The position numbers and the translations under genes were made by a program. Positions 14,383 through 24,402 of a stretch of DNA of 64,000 nucleotides are shown piece after piece (within the stretch, counting starts at the first letter, position 1; each line of letters opens with the position of its first letter). The notes below the pieces were generated by a model that was not told the origin of the DNA, ran no database searches, and saw only the letters and a list, made by a program, of their open reading frames with translations. This DNA is from Pseudomonas bohemica (GTDB lineage Bacteria; Pseudomonadota; Gammaproteobacteria; Pseudomonadales; Pseudomonadaceae): positions 169,001 to 233,000 of the forward strand of contig NZ_NKHL01000117.1 in assembly GCF_002934685.1 (NCBI RefSeq), in the 5' to 3' direction.

Positions 14383-17100
14383 ATGGCTACTATCCACGTA
14401 GACGGCAAAGCGCTCGAAGTCGATGGCGCAGACAACCTGTTACAGGCATGTCTGTCGCTGGGCCTCGACATTCCTTATTTCTGCTGGCATCCAGCGCTTG
14501 GCAGTGTTGGCGCCTGTCGCCAATGCGCGGTCAAGCAGTACACCGACGAGAACGACACCCGTGGTCGTATCGTCATGTCCTGCATGACGCCCGCCACTGA
14601 CAACACCTGGATTTCCATCGACGACGAAGAATCAAAGGCGTTCCGCGCCAGCGTCGTCGAATGGCTGATGACCAACCACCCGCACGACTGCCCGGTCTGC
14701 GAGGAAGGCGGCCACTGCCATCTGCAGGACATGACCGTGATGACCGGCCACAACGAGCGCCGGTATCGCTTCACCAAACGCACTCACCAGAACCAGGAGC
14801 TGGGGCCTTTCATTGCTCACGAGATGAACCGCTGCATCGCCTGCTATCGCTGTGTGCGCTTCTATAAAGACTACGCTGGCGGCACTGACCTGGGCGTATT
14901 CGGCGCCCACGACAACGTTTACTTCGGTCGCGTTGAAAACGGCACGCTGGAAAGCGAGTTCTCCGGCAACCTCACCGAGGTCTGCCCGACCGGTGTGTTC
15001 ACCGACAAGACGCACTCCGAGCGCTATAACCGCAAATGGGACATGCAGTTCTCCCCGAGCATCTGCCACGGCTGTTCCAGCGGTTGCAACATCAGCCCCG
15101 GTGAGCGTTATGGCGAAATCCGTCGTATCGAAAACCGCTACAACGGTTCGGTGAACCAGTACTTCCTGTGCGACCGTGGCCGTTTCGGCTATGGCTACGT
15201 CAACCGCACCGACCGGCCGCGTCAGCCACTGCTGACGCAAGGCAACGTCAAGCTGAGTCTGGACCAGGCACTGGACAAGGCTGCCGACCTGCTGCGCGGC
15301 CGCAACATCGTTGGTATCGGTTCGCCACGCGCCAGCCTGGAAAGCAACTTCGCTTTGCGCGAACTGGTGGGTGCCGAGCACTTCTACTCGGGTATCGAGG
15401 CCGGTGAACTGGAGCGTCTGCGTCTGGTTGCCCAGGTACTCAAAGACAGCCCGCTGCCGATTCCGACCCTGCGCGAAGTCGAAGAGCACGACGCGGTGTT
15501 CATTCTCGGCGAAGACGTCACACAGACGGCCGCGCGCATGGCCCTGGGCCTGCGTCAGTCGGTGAAGAACAAGGCCGAAGACATGGCCGCTGCGATGAAG
15601 GTCCAGCCATGGCTCGATGCCGCGGTGAAAAACATCGGTCAGCACGAACTGAACCCGCTGTTCATCGCAAGCCTGGCTGAAACCCGCCTGGACGACATCG
15701 CCGAAGAGTGTGTACACGCCGCTCCCGACGATCTGGCCCGCATCGGTTTCGCCGTGGCAAACGCCATCGACCCAAGCGCACCAGCCGTAGCCGGCCTGGA
15801 CAGCGAGGCGCTGGAACTGGCTCAGCGCATCGCCACTGCCCTGCTGGAAGCCAAGCGTCCGTTGATTGTTTCCGGTGCTTCGCTGGGCTCCAACGCGCTG
15901 ATCGAAGCCGCGGCGAACATCGCCAAAGCCCTGAAACTGCGCGACAAGAATGGCTCGTTGAGCCTGATCGTGCCGGAAGCCAACAGCATGGGTCTGACCC
16001 TGTTCGGTGGCGATTCGGTCGATGCCGCGCTGCAGGAAGTGATCTCGGGCAAGGCCGACGCTATCGTCGTGCTGGAAAACGATCTGTTCACCCGCGTTGA
16101 TGCAGCTACCGTCGATGCCGCGCTGAAAGCCGCGAAAGTGGTGATCGTCGCCGACCATCAGAAGACCGCCACGACCGATCGCGCCGACCTTGTTCTGCCC
16201 GCCGCCAGCTTCGCCGAAGGCGACGGTACGCTGGTCAGCCAGGAAGGCCGCGCCCAGCGCTTCTTCCAGGTCTACGATCCGACCTACCTGGACGCCAGCA
16301 TCAAGATCCACGAAGGCTGGCGCTGGCTGCATGCCCTGCGCGCCACCCTGCTGAACAAGCCGGTGGACTGGACGCAACTGGACCACGTCACCGAAGCCTG
16401 TGCCGCAAGCAATGCGCAACTGGCCGGTATCGTCGGTGCCGCGCCGTCGGCCAGCTTCCGTATCAAGGGTTTGAAACTGGCGCGCGAACCGCTGCGCTAC
16501 AGCGGCCGTACCGCCATGCGTGCCAACATCAGCGTGCACGAACCGCGCACCTCGCAGGACAAGGACACTGCGTTCTCGTTCTCGATGGAAGGTTACTCGG
16601 GCTCTGCCGAACCTCGCTCCCAGGTTCCATTCGCCTGGTCTCCGGGCTGGAACTCGCCGCAAGCGTGGAACAAGTTCCAGGACGAAGTCGGCGGCCACTT
16701 GCGTGCAGGCGATCCGGGCGTACGCCTGATCGAAAGCGCCGGTGACAAACTCAACTGGTTCGCCAACGTACCTCGTGCCTTCTCCCCTGCCCAGGGAACC
16801 TGGCAGGTCGTGCCGTTCTTCCACCTGTTCGGCAGCGAGGAAAACTCCTCGAAGGCTGCGCCGGTGCAAGAGCGCATTCCAGAGGCCTACGTCGCACTGG
16901 CCAAGTCCGAAGCGGACCGCCTGGGCGTCAACGACGGTGCCTTGCTCAGCCTGAATGTTGCCGGTCAGACCTTGCGTCTGCCACTGCGCATCAACGAAGA
17001 GCTGGGTGCTGGTCTGGTGGCACTGCCATCAGGTCTGGCCGGCATTCCTCCGGCGCTGGCCGGGAAAACCGTTGAGGGTCTGCAGGAGGCAGCACAATGA
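14383..17100 (+). CDS. nuoG: NADH-quinone oxidoreductase subunit G
   Basis: A 905-residue molybdopterin-oxidoreductase-type subunit with several Fe-S clusters. The N-terminal 2Fe-2S motif (CWHPALGSVGACRQCAVKQ), the N4/N5 motifs (HDCPVCEEGGHCHLQD and CIACYRCVRFYKDYAG, VCPTGVFTDKTHSE) and the N7 ligands characteristic of E. coli-type NuoG (SICHGCSSGCNISPG and FLCDRGRFGYGY) are visible in that order. The remaining 600 residues follow the molybdopterin fold without cofactor. Normal length. The stop overlaps the nuoH start by 4 bases. Confidence 0.97.
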   Translation: MATIHVDGKALEVDGADNLLQACLSLGLDIPYFCWHPALGSVGACRQCAVKQYTDENDTRGRIVMSCMTPATDNTWISIDDEESKAFRASVVEWLMTNHPHDCPVCEEGGHCHLQDMTVMTGHNERRYRFTKRTHQNQELGPFIAHEMNRCIACYRCVRFYKDYAGGTDLGVFGAHDNVYFGRVENGTLESEFSGNLTEVCPTGVFTDKTHSERYNRKWDMQFSPSICHGCSSGCNISPGERYGEIRRIENRYNGSVNQYFLCDRGRFGYGYVNRTDRPRQPLLTQGNVKLSLDQALDKAADLLRGRNIVGIGSPRASLESNFALRELVGAEHFYSGIEAGELERLRLVAQVLKDSPLPIPTLREVEEHDAVFILGEDVTQTAARMALGLRQSVKNKAEDMAAAMKVQPWLDAAVKNIGQHELNPLFIASLAETRLDDIAEECVHAAPDDLARIGFAVANAIDPSAPAVAGLDSEALELAQRIATALLEAKRPLIVSGASLGSNALIEAAANIAKALKLRDKNGSLSLIVPEANSMGLTLFGGDSVDAALQEVISGKADAIVVLENDLFTRVDAATVDAALKAAKVVIVADHQKTATTDRADLVLPAASFAEGDGTLVSQEGRAQRFFQVYDPTYLDASIKIHEGWRWLHALRATLLNKPVDWTQLDHVTEACAASNAQLAGIVGAAPSASFRIKGLKLAREPLRYSGRTAMRANISVHEPRTSQDKDTAFSFSMEGYSGSAEPRSQVPFAWSPGWNSPQAWNKFQDEVGGHLRAGDPGVRLIESAGDKLNWFANVPRAFSPAQGTWQVVPFFHLFGSEENSSKAAPVQERIPEAYVALAKSEADRLGVNDGALLSLNVAGQTLRLPLRINEELGAGLVALPSGLAGIPPALAGKTVEGLQEAAQ

Positions 17101-18086
17101 CGTGGTTTACCCCTGAAGTTATCGACTCGATCATCGCTGTCCTCAAGGCCATCGTGGTGCTGCTGGCCGTGGTGATCTGCGGCGCGTTGCTCAGCTTCAT
17201 CGAACGTCGCCTGCTGGGCTGGTGGCAGGACCGTTATGGCCCTAACCGCGTTGGCCCGTTCGGGATGTTCCAGATCGCTGCCGACATGCTCAAGATGTTC
17301 TTCAAGGAAGACTGGAATCCGCCCTTCGTCGACAAGGTGATCTTCACCCTGGCGCCGGTGGTGGCCATGAGCGCGCTGCTGATCTCGTTCTCGATCATCC
17401 CGATTACCCAGACCTGGATCATCGCGGACCTGAACATTGGCCTGCTGTTCTTCTTTGCCATGGCCGGTCTTTCGGTCTATGCGGTGCTGTTCGCCGGCTG
17501 GTCGTCGAACAACAAGTACGCCCTGCTGGGCAGCTTGCGTGCTTCGGCGCAGACCGTGTCGTATGAAGTGTTCCTGGGCCTGTCACTGATGGGCATCGTG
17601 GTGCAGGTCGGTTCGTTCAACATGGGCGACATCGTCAACTACCAGTCCGAACATCTGTGGTTCATCATTCCGCAGTTCTTCGGTTTCTGTACGTTCTTCA
17701 TCGCGGGCGTGGCCGTGACTCACCGTCACCCCTTCGACCAGCCGGAAGCGGAACAGGAACTGGCCGACGGTTACCACATTGAATACGCCGGCATGAAATG
17801 GGGGATGTTCTTCGTCGGTGAGTACATTGGCATCATCCTGATTTCGGCACTGCTGGTGACGCTGTTCTTCGGTGGCTGGCACGGTCCGTTCAACATCCTG
17901 CCGCAACTGTCGTTCATGTGGTTCGCCCTGAAGACTTCGTTCTTCATCATGCTGTTCGTCCTGTTGCGTGCTTCGATCCCTCGTCCACGTTATGACCAGG
18001 TGATGGATTTCAGCTGGAAGTTCTGCCTGCCACTGACCCTGATCAATTTGCTAGTGACCGCTGCGGTCGTCTTGGCGGCTCAGTGA
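17097..18086 (+). CDS. nuoH: NADH-quinone oxidoreductase subunit H
   Basis: A 329-residue membrane subunit with eight predicted helices that links the quinone site to the proton channels. Conserved cytoplasmic loops are clear: ERRLLGWWQDRYGPNRVGPFG after helix 1, and RHPFDQPEAEQELADGYHIEYAGMKWG between the middle helices, with the acidic residues at the quinone entrance. The C-terminal helices carry RASIPRPRYDQVMDFSWK. It overlaps nuoG by 4 bases. Confidence 0.97.
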   Translation: MTWFTPEVIDSIIAVLKAIVVLLAVVICGALLSFIERRLLGWWQDRYGPNRVGPFGMFQIAADMLKMFFKEDWNPPFVDKVIFTLAPVVAMSALLISFSIIPITQTWIIADLNIGLLFFFAMAGLSVYAVLFAGWSSNNKYALLGSLRASAQTVSYEVFLGLSLMGIVVQVGSFNMGDIVNYQSEHLWFIIPQFFGFCTFFIAGVAVTHRHPFDQPEAEQELADGYHIEYAGMKWGMFFVGEYIGIILISALLVTLFFGGWHGPFNILPQLSFMWFALKTSFFIMLFVLLRASIPRPRYDQVMDFSWKFCLPLTLINLLVTAAVVLAAQ

Positions 18087-18097
18087 GGATTTGACCC

Positions 18098-18646
18098 ATG
18101 TTCAAATATATTGGCGACATCGTTAAGGGTACCGGTACCCAGTTACGCAGCCTGATCATGGTCTTCGGCCATGGCTTCCGTAAGCGTGACACCCTGCAAT
18201 ATCCGGAAGAAGCGGTTTACCTGCCACCGCGTTACCGTGGCCGTATCGTCCTGACCCGCGACCCCGACGGCGAAGAACGCTGCGTGGCCTGCAACCTGTG
18301 CGCCGTGGCCTGCCCGGTCGGCTGTATCTCGCTGCAGAAAGCCGAGACCGAGGACGGTCGCTGGTACCCGGACTTCTTCCGCATCAACTTCTCGCGTTGC
18401 ATCTTCTGCGGTCTCTGTGAAGAAGCCTGCCCGACCACCGCGATCCAGCTCACGCCGGACTTCGAGATGGCCGAGTTCAAGCGTCAGGATCTGGTGTACG
18501 AGAAGGAGGATCTGCTGATCGCAGGTCCCGGCAAGAACCCTGACTACAACTTCTACCGCGTTGCGGGTATGGCGATCGCTGGCAAGCCGAAAGGCGCTGC
18601 ACAGAACGAAGCCGAGCCAATCAACGTCAAGAGCTTGCTGCCTTAA
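18098..18646 (+). CDS. nuoI: NADH-quinone oxidoreductase subunit I
   Basis: A 182-residue 8Fe ferredoxin-like subunit with clusters N6a and N6b, which pass electrons to NuoB. Both 4Fe-4S motifs are perfect: CVACNLCAVACPVGCI and CIFCGLCEEACPTTAI. The N-terminal amphipathic region (GFRKRDTLQYPEEAVYLPPRYRG) anchors it to the membrane arm. Standard length. Confidence 0.97.
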   Translation: MFKYIGDIVKGTGTQLRSLIMVFGHGFRKRDTLQYPEEAVYLPPRYRGRIVLTRDPDGEERCVACNLCAVACPVGCISLQKAETEDGRWYPDFFRINFSRCIFCGLCEEACPTTAIQLTPDFEMAEFKRQDLVYEKEDLLIAGPGKNPDYNFYRVAGMAIAGKPKGAAQNEAEPINVKSLLP

Positions 18647-18655
18647 GGAAGAAAG

Positions 18656-19156
18656 ATGGAATTCGCTTTCTATTTCGCATCCGGCATCGCTGTTGTAGCC
18701 ACCCTGCGGGTGATTACCAACACGAACCCGGTGCATGCCCTGCTCTACCTGATCATTTCGCTGATCGCCGTGGCCATGACCTTCTTTAGTCTCGGTGCAC
18801 CGTTTGCCGGTGCCCTGGAAGTGATCGCTTACGCTGGCGCCATCATGGTGCTGTTCGTGTTCGTGGTGATGATGCTGAACCTGGGCCCGGCCTCGGTTCA
18901 GCAAGAACGCGCCTGGCTCAAACCCGGAATCTGGCTTGGCCCGATCCTGTTGGGCGGCCTGCTGCTGGCCGAATTGCTGTACGTGCTGTTCGCCAACTCC
19001 ACCGGTGCCGGTATCGGTCACACCACGGTGGACGCCAAGGCCGTCGGCATCAGCCTGTTCGGCCCTTACCTGCTGGTTGTCGAACTCGCGTCGATGCTGC
19101 TGCTCGCGGCAGCGGTGACGGCGTTCCATGTCGGCCGCAACGAGGCGAAGGAGTAA
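18656..19156 (+). CDS. nuoJ: NADH-quinone oxidoreductase subunit J
   Basis: A 166-residue membrane subunit with five predicted helices. The third helix has the conserved ALEVIAYAGAIMVLFVFVVMMLN stretch, split here between residues about 50 and 72, in which a pi-bulge is known from complex I structures. It begins 9 bases after nuoI, preceded by AAGGAAGAAAG, a strong ribosome binding site. nuoK follows after 4 bases. Confidence 0.96.
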   Translation: MEFAFYFASGIAVVATLRVITNTNPVHALLYLIISLIAVAMTFFSLGAPFAGALEVIAYAGAIMVLFVFVVMMLNLGPASVQQERAWLKPGIWLGPILLGGLLLAELLYVLFANSTGAGIGHTTVDAKAVGISLFGPYLLVVELASMLLLAAAVTAFHVGRNEAKE

Positions 19157-19160
19157 AGCC

Positions 19161-19472
19161 ATGAACTCAGCAATTCCTCTCGAGCATGGACTGGCAGTCG
19201 CCGGTGTCCTGTTCTGCCTCGGCCTGGCGGGCCTGTTGGTACGCCGCAACATTCTGTTCGTGTTGATGAGCCTGGAAGTGATGATGAACGCAGCCGCCCT
19301 GGCCTTCGTCGTGGCGGGTAGCCGCTGGGCGCAGCCTGACGGTCAGATCATGTTCATCCTGGTGATCAGCCTTGCCGCAGCCGAGGCCAGTATTGGCCTG
19401 GCGATCCTGCTGCAACTGTATCGCCGCTTCCACACTCTCGATATCGACGCTGCCAGCGAGATGCGCGGATGA
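19161..19472 (+). CDS. nuoK: NADH-quinone oxidoreductase subunit K
   Basis: A 103-residue three-helix subunit related to MrpC antiporter subunits. The two buried glutamates needed for proton transfer are in LFVLMSLEVMMNAAALAFV (helix 2) and SLAAAEASIGLAILLQLYRR (helix 3). The ATG at 19161 has AGGAG seven bases upstream (inside the nuoJ end). The stop overlaps nuoL by 4 bases. Confidence 0.96.
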   Translation: MNSAIPLEHGLAVAGVLFCLGLAGLLVRRNILFVLMSLEVMMNAAALAFVVAGSRWAQPDGQIMFILVISLAAAEASIGLAILLQLYRRFHTLDIDAASEMRG

Positions 19473-21316
19473 ACCTACTCTTTCTGACTTTCGTATTCCC
19501 TCTGATCGGCTTCCTGCTGCTGTCGTTTTCACGCGGCAAATGGTCCGAAAACCTGTCCGCCCTGATCGGCGTTGGCTCCATTGGCTTGTCGGCCATCGTG
19601 GCTGCCTATGTGATCTGGCAATTCAACGTCGCGCCACCGCAAGGCGGTCATCTGACCATGGTGCTGTGGCGCTGGATGGCGGTCGATGGCTTCGAGCCGA
19701 ACCTGGCCCTGTATGTCGATGGCCTGTCCATCACCATGCTTGGCGTCGTGGTCGGCGTGGGCTTCCTGATTCACCTGTTCGCCTCCTGGTACATGCGCGG
19801 TGAAGAGGGCTACTCGCGGTTCTTCTCCTACACCAACCTGTTCATTGCCAGCATGTTGTTCCTGATCCTGGGTGACAACCTGTTGTTCATCTACTTCGGT
19901 TGGGAAGGCGTGGGCCTGTGCTCGTATCTGTTGATCGGTTTCTATTACAGCAACCGCAACAACGGCAACGCGGCACTCAAAGCCTTCATCGTGACCCGCA
20001 TCGGCGACGTGTTCATGGCCATCGGCCTGTTCATCCTGTTCCAGCAACTGGGCACGCTGAACATTCAGGAACTGCTGGTTCGTGCTCCGCAGCACTTTAA
20101 GGTCGGCGACTTCTGGATCGTCCTGGCGACCCTGATGCTGCTGGGCGGCGCTGTCGGTAAATCCGCGCAACTGCCACTGCAAACCTGGCTGGCGGACGCG
20201 ATGGCCGGTCCTACCCCGGTTTCGGCACTGATCCACGCCGCGACCATGGTGACCGCGGGCGTCTACCTGATCGCCCGTACCCACGGCCTGTTCGTCCTGG
20301 CGCCAGACATCCTGCACCTGGTCGGCATCGTCGGCGGTACCACCCTGGTGCTGGCGGGTTTTGCAGCCCTTGTGCAAACCGACATCAAACGTATCCTCGC
20401 GTACTCGACCATGAGCCAGATCGGCTACATGTTCCTGGCGCTGGGCGTGGGAGCCTGGGACGGCGCGATCTTCCACCTGATGACCCACGCCTTCTTCAAG
20501 GCGCTGCTGTTCCTTGCCTCCGGTGCGGTGATCGTTGCCTGCCACCACGAACAGAACATCTTCAAGATGGGCGGCCTGTGGAAGAAACTGCCACTGGCCT
20601 ACGCCAGCTTCATCGTCGGCGGCGCGGCCCTGTCGGCACTGCCTCTGGTCACTGCGGGCTTCTACTCCAAGGACGAGATTCTCTGGGAAGCCTTCGCCAG
20701 CGGCCATGAGTATCTGCTCTACGCAGGTCTGGTCGGTGCCTTCATGACTTCGCTGTACACCTTCCGCCTGATCTTCATCGCCTTCCACGGCGAAGCGAAG
20801 ACCGAGGCTCACGCCGGCCACGGGATTTCCCACTGGTTGCCGCTGGGCGTGCTGATCGTGCTGTCGACATTCATCGGCGCCTGGATCCATCCGCCGCTGG
20901 CTGGCGTACTGCCGGAAAGCGCCGGTCATGCCGGCGGCGAAGCCAAGCACAGCCTGGAAATCGCCTCGGGCGCCATCGCTCTGGCGGGCATCCTGCTGGC
21001 CGCGCTGCTGTTCCTCGGCAAGCGTCGTCTGGTCACGGCCATCGCCAACAGCGGTCCAGGTCGTTTCCTGTCCGCCTGGTGGTTCGCGGCATGGGGCTTC
21101 GACTGGGTTTACGACCTGCTGTTCGTCAAACCTTACCTGGCTATCAGCCGCATCCTGCGTGGCGACCCGCTCGACCACACGATCGGCCTGATCCCGCGTC
21201 TCGCCAAAGCCGGTAACGGTTTGATGAGCCGCACTGAAACCGGTCAGCTGCGCTGGTATGCCGCTTCGATCGCCGCAGGTGCCGTACTGGTACTCGGCGC
21301 GATTGTGTTGGTCTGA
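19469..21316 (+). CDS. nuoL: NADH-quinone oxidoreductase subunit L
   Basis: A 615-residue antiporter-like proton-pumping subunit with about 16 membrane helices and the C-terminal lateral helix along the membrane arm. Conserved blocks are YFGWEGVGLCSYLLIGFYY (glutamate of TM5), QLPLQTWLADAMAGPTPVSALIHAATMVTAG (lysine and broken-helix region, given here as family landmarks), KRILAYSTMSQIGYMF and HAFFKALLFLASGAVI. Normal length. A 39-base gap separates it from nuoM. Confidence 0.97.
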   Translation: MNLLFLTFVFPLIGFLLLSFSRGKWSENLSALIGVGSIGLSAIVAAYVIWQFNVAPPQGGHLTMVLWRWMAVDGFEPNLALYVDGLSITMLGVVVGVGFLIHLFASWYMRGEEGYSRFFSYTNLFIASMLFLILGDNLLFIYFGWEGVGLCSYLLIGFYYSNRNNGNAALKAFIVTRIGDVFMAIGLFILFQQLGTLNIQELLVRAPQHFKVGDFWIVLATLMLLGGAVGKSAQLPLQTWLADAMAGPTPVSALIHAATMVTAGVYLIARTHGLFVLAPDILHLVGIVGGTTLVLAGFAALVQTDIKRILAYSTMSQIGYMFLALGVGAWDGAIFHLMTHAFFKALLFLASGAVIVACHHEQNIFKMGGLWKKLPLAYASFIVGGAALSALPLVTAGFYSKDEILWEAFASGHEYLLYAGLVGAFMTSLYTFRLIFIAFHGEAKTEAHAGHGISHWLPLGVLIVLSTFIGAWIHPPLAGVLPESAGHAGGEAKHSLEIASGAIALAGILLAALLFLGKRRLVTAIANSGPGRFLSAWWFAAWGFDWVYDLLFVKPYLAISRILRGDPLDHTIGLIPRLAKAGNGLMSRTETGQLRWYAASIAAGAVLVLGAIVLV

Positions 21317-21355
21317 CATGAACCTTGCGACTTTGCGAAAGGAATTGAGCCCGTC

Positions 21356-22888
21356 ATGATTCTGCCTTGGCTAATCCTGATCCCCTTTATCGGCGGCCTG
21401 CTGTGCTGGCAAGGTGAGCGCTTCGGCCCTACCCTGCCGCGCTGGATTGCGCTGTTGACCATGTCTCTCGAGACGATCCTGGGCCTGTGGCTGTGGAGCA
21501 CCGGTACTTATACCTATGCCCCTGCTCCGGGCGCCGACCCGACCTGGGCGCTTGAATTCAAGCTCCAGTGGATTCAACGCTTCGGCATCAGCGTTCATCT
21601 GGCGCTCGATGGCCTGTCGTTGCTGATGATCCTGCTGACCGGCCTGCTGGGTATCCTTTCGGTACTCTGCTCGTGGAAAGAGATCCAGCGTAACGTCGGC
21701 TTCTTCCACCTGAACCTGATGTGGATCCTGGGCGGCGTGGTTGGCGTGTTCCTCGCCATCGACCTGTTCATGTTCTTCTTCTTCTGGGAAATGATGCTGG
21801 TGCCGATGTACTTCCTCATCGCGCTCTGGGGTCACAGTTCGGCAGACGGCAAGAAGACACGCATCTACGCCGCGACCAAGTTCTTCATCTTCACTCAGGC
21901 CAGCGGTCTGATCATGCTGGTGGCGATCCTCGGTCTGGTGCTGGTGCACTTCAATCAGACCGGCGTGATCACCTTCGCTTACGCGGATCTGCTAAAAACC
22001 AAGCTGTCCCACGGTACCGAATACGTCCTGATGCTGGGTTTCTTCATCGCCTTCGCGGTGAAGCTGCCGATCGTACCGCTGCACTCCTGGTTGCCTGACG
22101 CTCACGCCCAGGCACCGACCGCAGGTTCCGTGGACCTGGCGGGTATCCTGTTGAAGACCGCTGCCTACGGCCTGCTGCGCTTCGCCCTGCCGCTGTTCCC
22201 GAACGCTTCGGCGGAGTTCGCGCCGATCGCCATGATCCTCGGCCTGATCGGTATCTTCTACGGCGCCTTCCTGGCGTTCGCCCAGACCGACATCAAGCGC
22301 CTGATCGCCTTCTCCAGCGTCTCGCACATGGGCTTCGTGCTGATCGGTATCTACTCCGGCAGCCTGCAGGCGCTGCAAGGTGTGGTGGTGCAGATGCTGG
22401 CACACGGTCTGTCGGCGGCAGCGCTGTTTATCCTCAGCGGACAGTTGTACGAGCGCACTCACACCCGTGACATGCGTGAGATGGGCGGGCTGTGGAACAA
22501 GATCGCGTACCTGCCGGCCATCAGCCTGTTCTTCGCGGCCGCCTCGCTGGGTCTGCCCGGCACCGGTAACTTCGTCGGTGAGTTCCTGATCCTGATCGGC
22601 ACCTTCGTCCACGCACCGTGGATCACTGCCATCGCCACTTCCGGCCTGGTGTTCGGTTCGGTGTACTCGCTGATCATGATCCACCGCGTCTACTTCGGCC
22701 CGGCAAAGACCGAAGAGATCCTCAAGGGCATGGATGGACGGGAATTGATCATGGTGCTGGGCCTGGCTGTGCTGCTGGTCCTGCTGGGTATCTACCCGCA
22801 GCCGGTCCTCGACACTTCCTCGGCGACCATGCATGGCGTGCAGCAATGGCTCGGCACCGCCTTCACTCAACTCGCTTCGGCCCGGTAA
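21356..22888 (+). CDS. nuoM: NADH-quinone oxidoreductase subunit M
   Basis: A 510-residue antiporter-like subunit with 14 predicted helices. Landmarks are FFFWEMMLVPMYFLIALWG (helix 5 glutamate), KLPIVPLHSWLPDAHAQAPT (helix 7 lysine and loop), KRLIAFSSVSHMGFVLIG and LPGTGNFVGEFLIL. It forms the middle proton channel between NuoL and NuoN. ATG at 21356; nuoN begins 7 bases after its stop. Confidence 0.97.
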   Translation: MILPWLILIPFIGGLLCWQGERFGPTLPRWIALLTMSLETILGLWLWSTGTYTYAPAPGADPTWALEFKLQWIQRFGISVHLALDGLSLLMILLTGLLGILSVLCSWKEIQRNVGFFHLNLMWILGGVVGVFLAIDLFMFFFFWEMMLVPMYFLIALWGHSSADGKKTRIYAATKFFIFTQASGLIMLVAILGLVLVHFNQTGVITFAYADLLKTKLSHGTEYVLMLGFFIAFAVKLPIVPLHSWLPDAHAQAPTAGSVDLAGILLKTAAYGLLRFALPLFPNASAEFAPIAMILGLIGIFYGAFLAFAQTDIKRLIAFSSVSHMGFVLIGIYSGSLQALQGVVVQMLAHGLSAAALFILSGQLYERTHTRDMREMGGLWNKIAYLPAISLFFAAASLGLPGTGNFVGEFLILIGTFVHAPWITAIATSGLVFGSVYSLIMIHRVYFGPAKTEEILKGMDGRELIMVLGLAVLLVLLGIYPQPVLDTSSATMHGVQQWLGTAFTQLASAR

Positions 22889-22895
22889 GAGCGCT

Positions 22896-24353
22896 ATGGA
22901 CCTGACGATTCAACACTTTATTGCGCTGGCGCCGCTGCTGATTACCAGCCTCACCGTTGTGGTGGTGATGCTGGGCATCGCATGGCGTCGCAGTCACTCG
23001 CAATCGTTCCTGCTGACCGTAGCGGGACTCAACCTGGCGTTGCTGTCGATTTACCCGGCCCTCAAGGTCGCGCCGCTGGCGGTCACTCCCCTGCTGCAGA
23101 TCGACAACTTCTCCTGCCTGTACATGGGGATCATCCTGGTCTCGACCCTGGCTTGCGTCACGCTGGCTCACGCCTATCTGGGTGAAGGCAAGGCTGGCTA
23201 TCCGGGCAACCGTGAAGAGCTTTACCTGCTGATCCTGATGGCCGCTGCCGGTGGCATGGTGCTGGTCGCCTCGCAACACTTGGCCAGCCTGTTTATCGGT
23301 CTGGAATTGCTCTCGGTGCCGGTCTACGGTCTGGTGGCTTACGCCTTCTTCAACAAGCGTTCGCTGGAAGCCGGTATCAAGTACATGGTGCTGTCGGCGG
23401 CAGGTTCCGCGTTCCTGTTGTTCGGCATGGCGCTGCTGTATGCCGACGCCGGCAGCCTGGGCTTCAGCGAAATCGGCAAGGCCCTCGCCGCCACCGGCCT
23501 GCCAAGCCCGATCGCAAGCCTGGGTCTGGGCATGATGCTGGTTGGCCTGGGCTTCAAGTTGTCGCTGGTGCCCTTCCACCTGTGGACCCCGGACGTTTAC
23601 GAAGGCGCCCCTGCTCCAGTGGCGGCGTTCCTCGCTACCGCCAGTAAGGTCGCGGTGTTCGGTGTGCTGGTTCGCCTGTTTCAGATCTCGCCTGCCGCGA
23701 CCAGCGGTGTGTTGACCGATGTGATGTCGGTCATCGCGGTGGCTTCGATCATCATCGGTAACCTGCTGGCCCTGACCCAGAACAACCTCAAGCGTCTGCT
23801 GGGTTATTCATCCATCGCGCACTTCGGTTACATGATGATCGCGATGGTTGCCAGCAAGGGCATGGCGGTCGAGGCCATCAGTGTTTACCTCGTCACCTAC
23901 GTCCTCACCAGTCTTGGTGCGTTTGGTGTGATCACGCTGATGTCGTCGCCGTACAGCGGCCGCGATGCTGACGCGTTGTTCGAATACCGGGGGCTGTTCT
24001 GGCGTCGTCCGTATCTTACGGCGGTGTTGACGGTGATGATGCTGTCGCTGGCCGGTATCCCGCTGACCACCGGTTTCATCGGCAAGTTCTACATCATCGC
24101 CACGGGCGTTGAAGCGCATCTGTGGTGGCTGACGGGTTCGTTGGTCGTGGGCAGTGCGATTGGTGTCTTCTACTACCTGCGGGTGATGGTGACGCTGTAC
24201 CTGCAAGATTCGAAGATCCAGCGCCACGATGCGCCGTTCAACTGGGCTCAGCGTGCAGGGGGTGTGGTGCTGTTGGGGATTACGCTGCTGGCGTTCTTCC
24301 TGGGTGTTTACCCGCAACCGCTGCTGACTTTGGTGCAACACGCCGGGCTGTGA
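22896..24353 (+). CDS. nuoN: NADH-quinone oxidoreductase subunit N
   Basis: A 485-residue antiporter-like subunit, last gene of the operon. Landmarks are FIGLELLSVPVYGLVAYAF (helix 5 glutamate), FKLSLVPFHLWTPDVYEGAP (helix 7 lysine region), KRLLGYSSIAHFGYMMIAM and SLAGIPLTTGFIGKFYII. The ATG at 22896 was chosen over the earlier in-frame start at 22833, which lies inside nuoM. A terminator follows 17 bases after the stop. Confidence 0.97.
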   Translation: MDLTIQHFIALAPLLITSLTVVVVMLGIAWRRSHSQSFLLTVAGLNLALLSIYPALKVAPLAVTPLLQIDNFSCLYMGIILVSTLACVTLAHAYLGEGKAGYPGNREELYLLILMAAAGGMVLVASQHLASLFIGLELLSVPVYGLVAYAFFNKRSLEAGIKYMVLSAAGSAFLLFGMALLYADAGSLGFSEIGKALAATGLPSPIASLGLGMMLVGLGFKLSLVPFHLWTPDVYEGAPAPVAAFLATASKVAVFGVLVRLFQISPAATSGVLTDVMSVIAVASIIIGNLLALTQNNLKRLLGYSSIAHFGYMMIAMVASKGMAVEAISVYLVTYVLTSLGAFGVITLMSSPYSGRDADALFEYRGLFWRRPYLTAVLTVMMLSLAGIPLTTGFIGKFYIIATGVEAHLWWLTGSLVVGSAIGVFYYLRVMVTLYLQDSKIQRHDAPFNWAQRAGGVVLLGITLLAFFLGVYPQPLLTLVQHAGL

Positions 24354-24370
24354 TGGTTGGATGAGATGTG

Positions 24371-24402
24371 AAAAGCCCTGCTCTTGAGCGGGGCTTTTTT
24401 AT
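24371..24402 (+). terminator. Rho-independent terminator of the nuo operon
   Basis: AAAAGCCC with TGCTC, TT, GAGCG and GGGCTTTTTT form a stem with a six-T tail. Confidence 0.92.

Noticed and set aside
14632..16869. 745-codon minus-strand frame opposite nuoG
   Set aside because: Antisense shadow caused by third-position GC bias; nuoG motifs on the plus strand are unambiguous.
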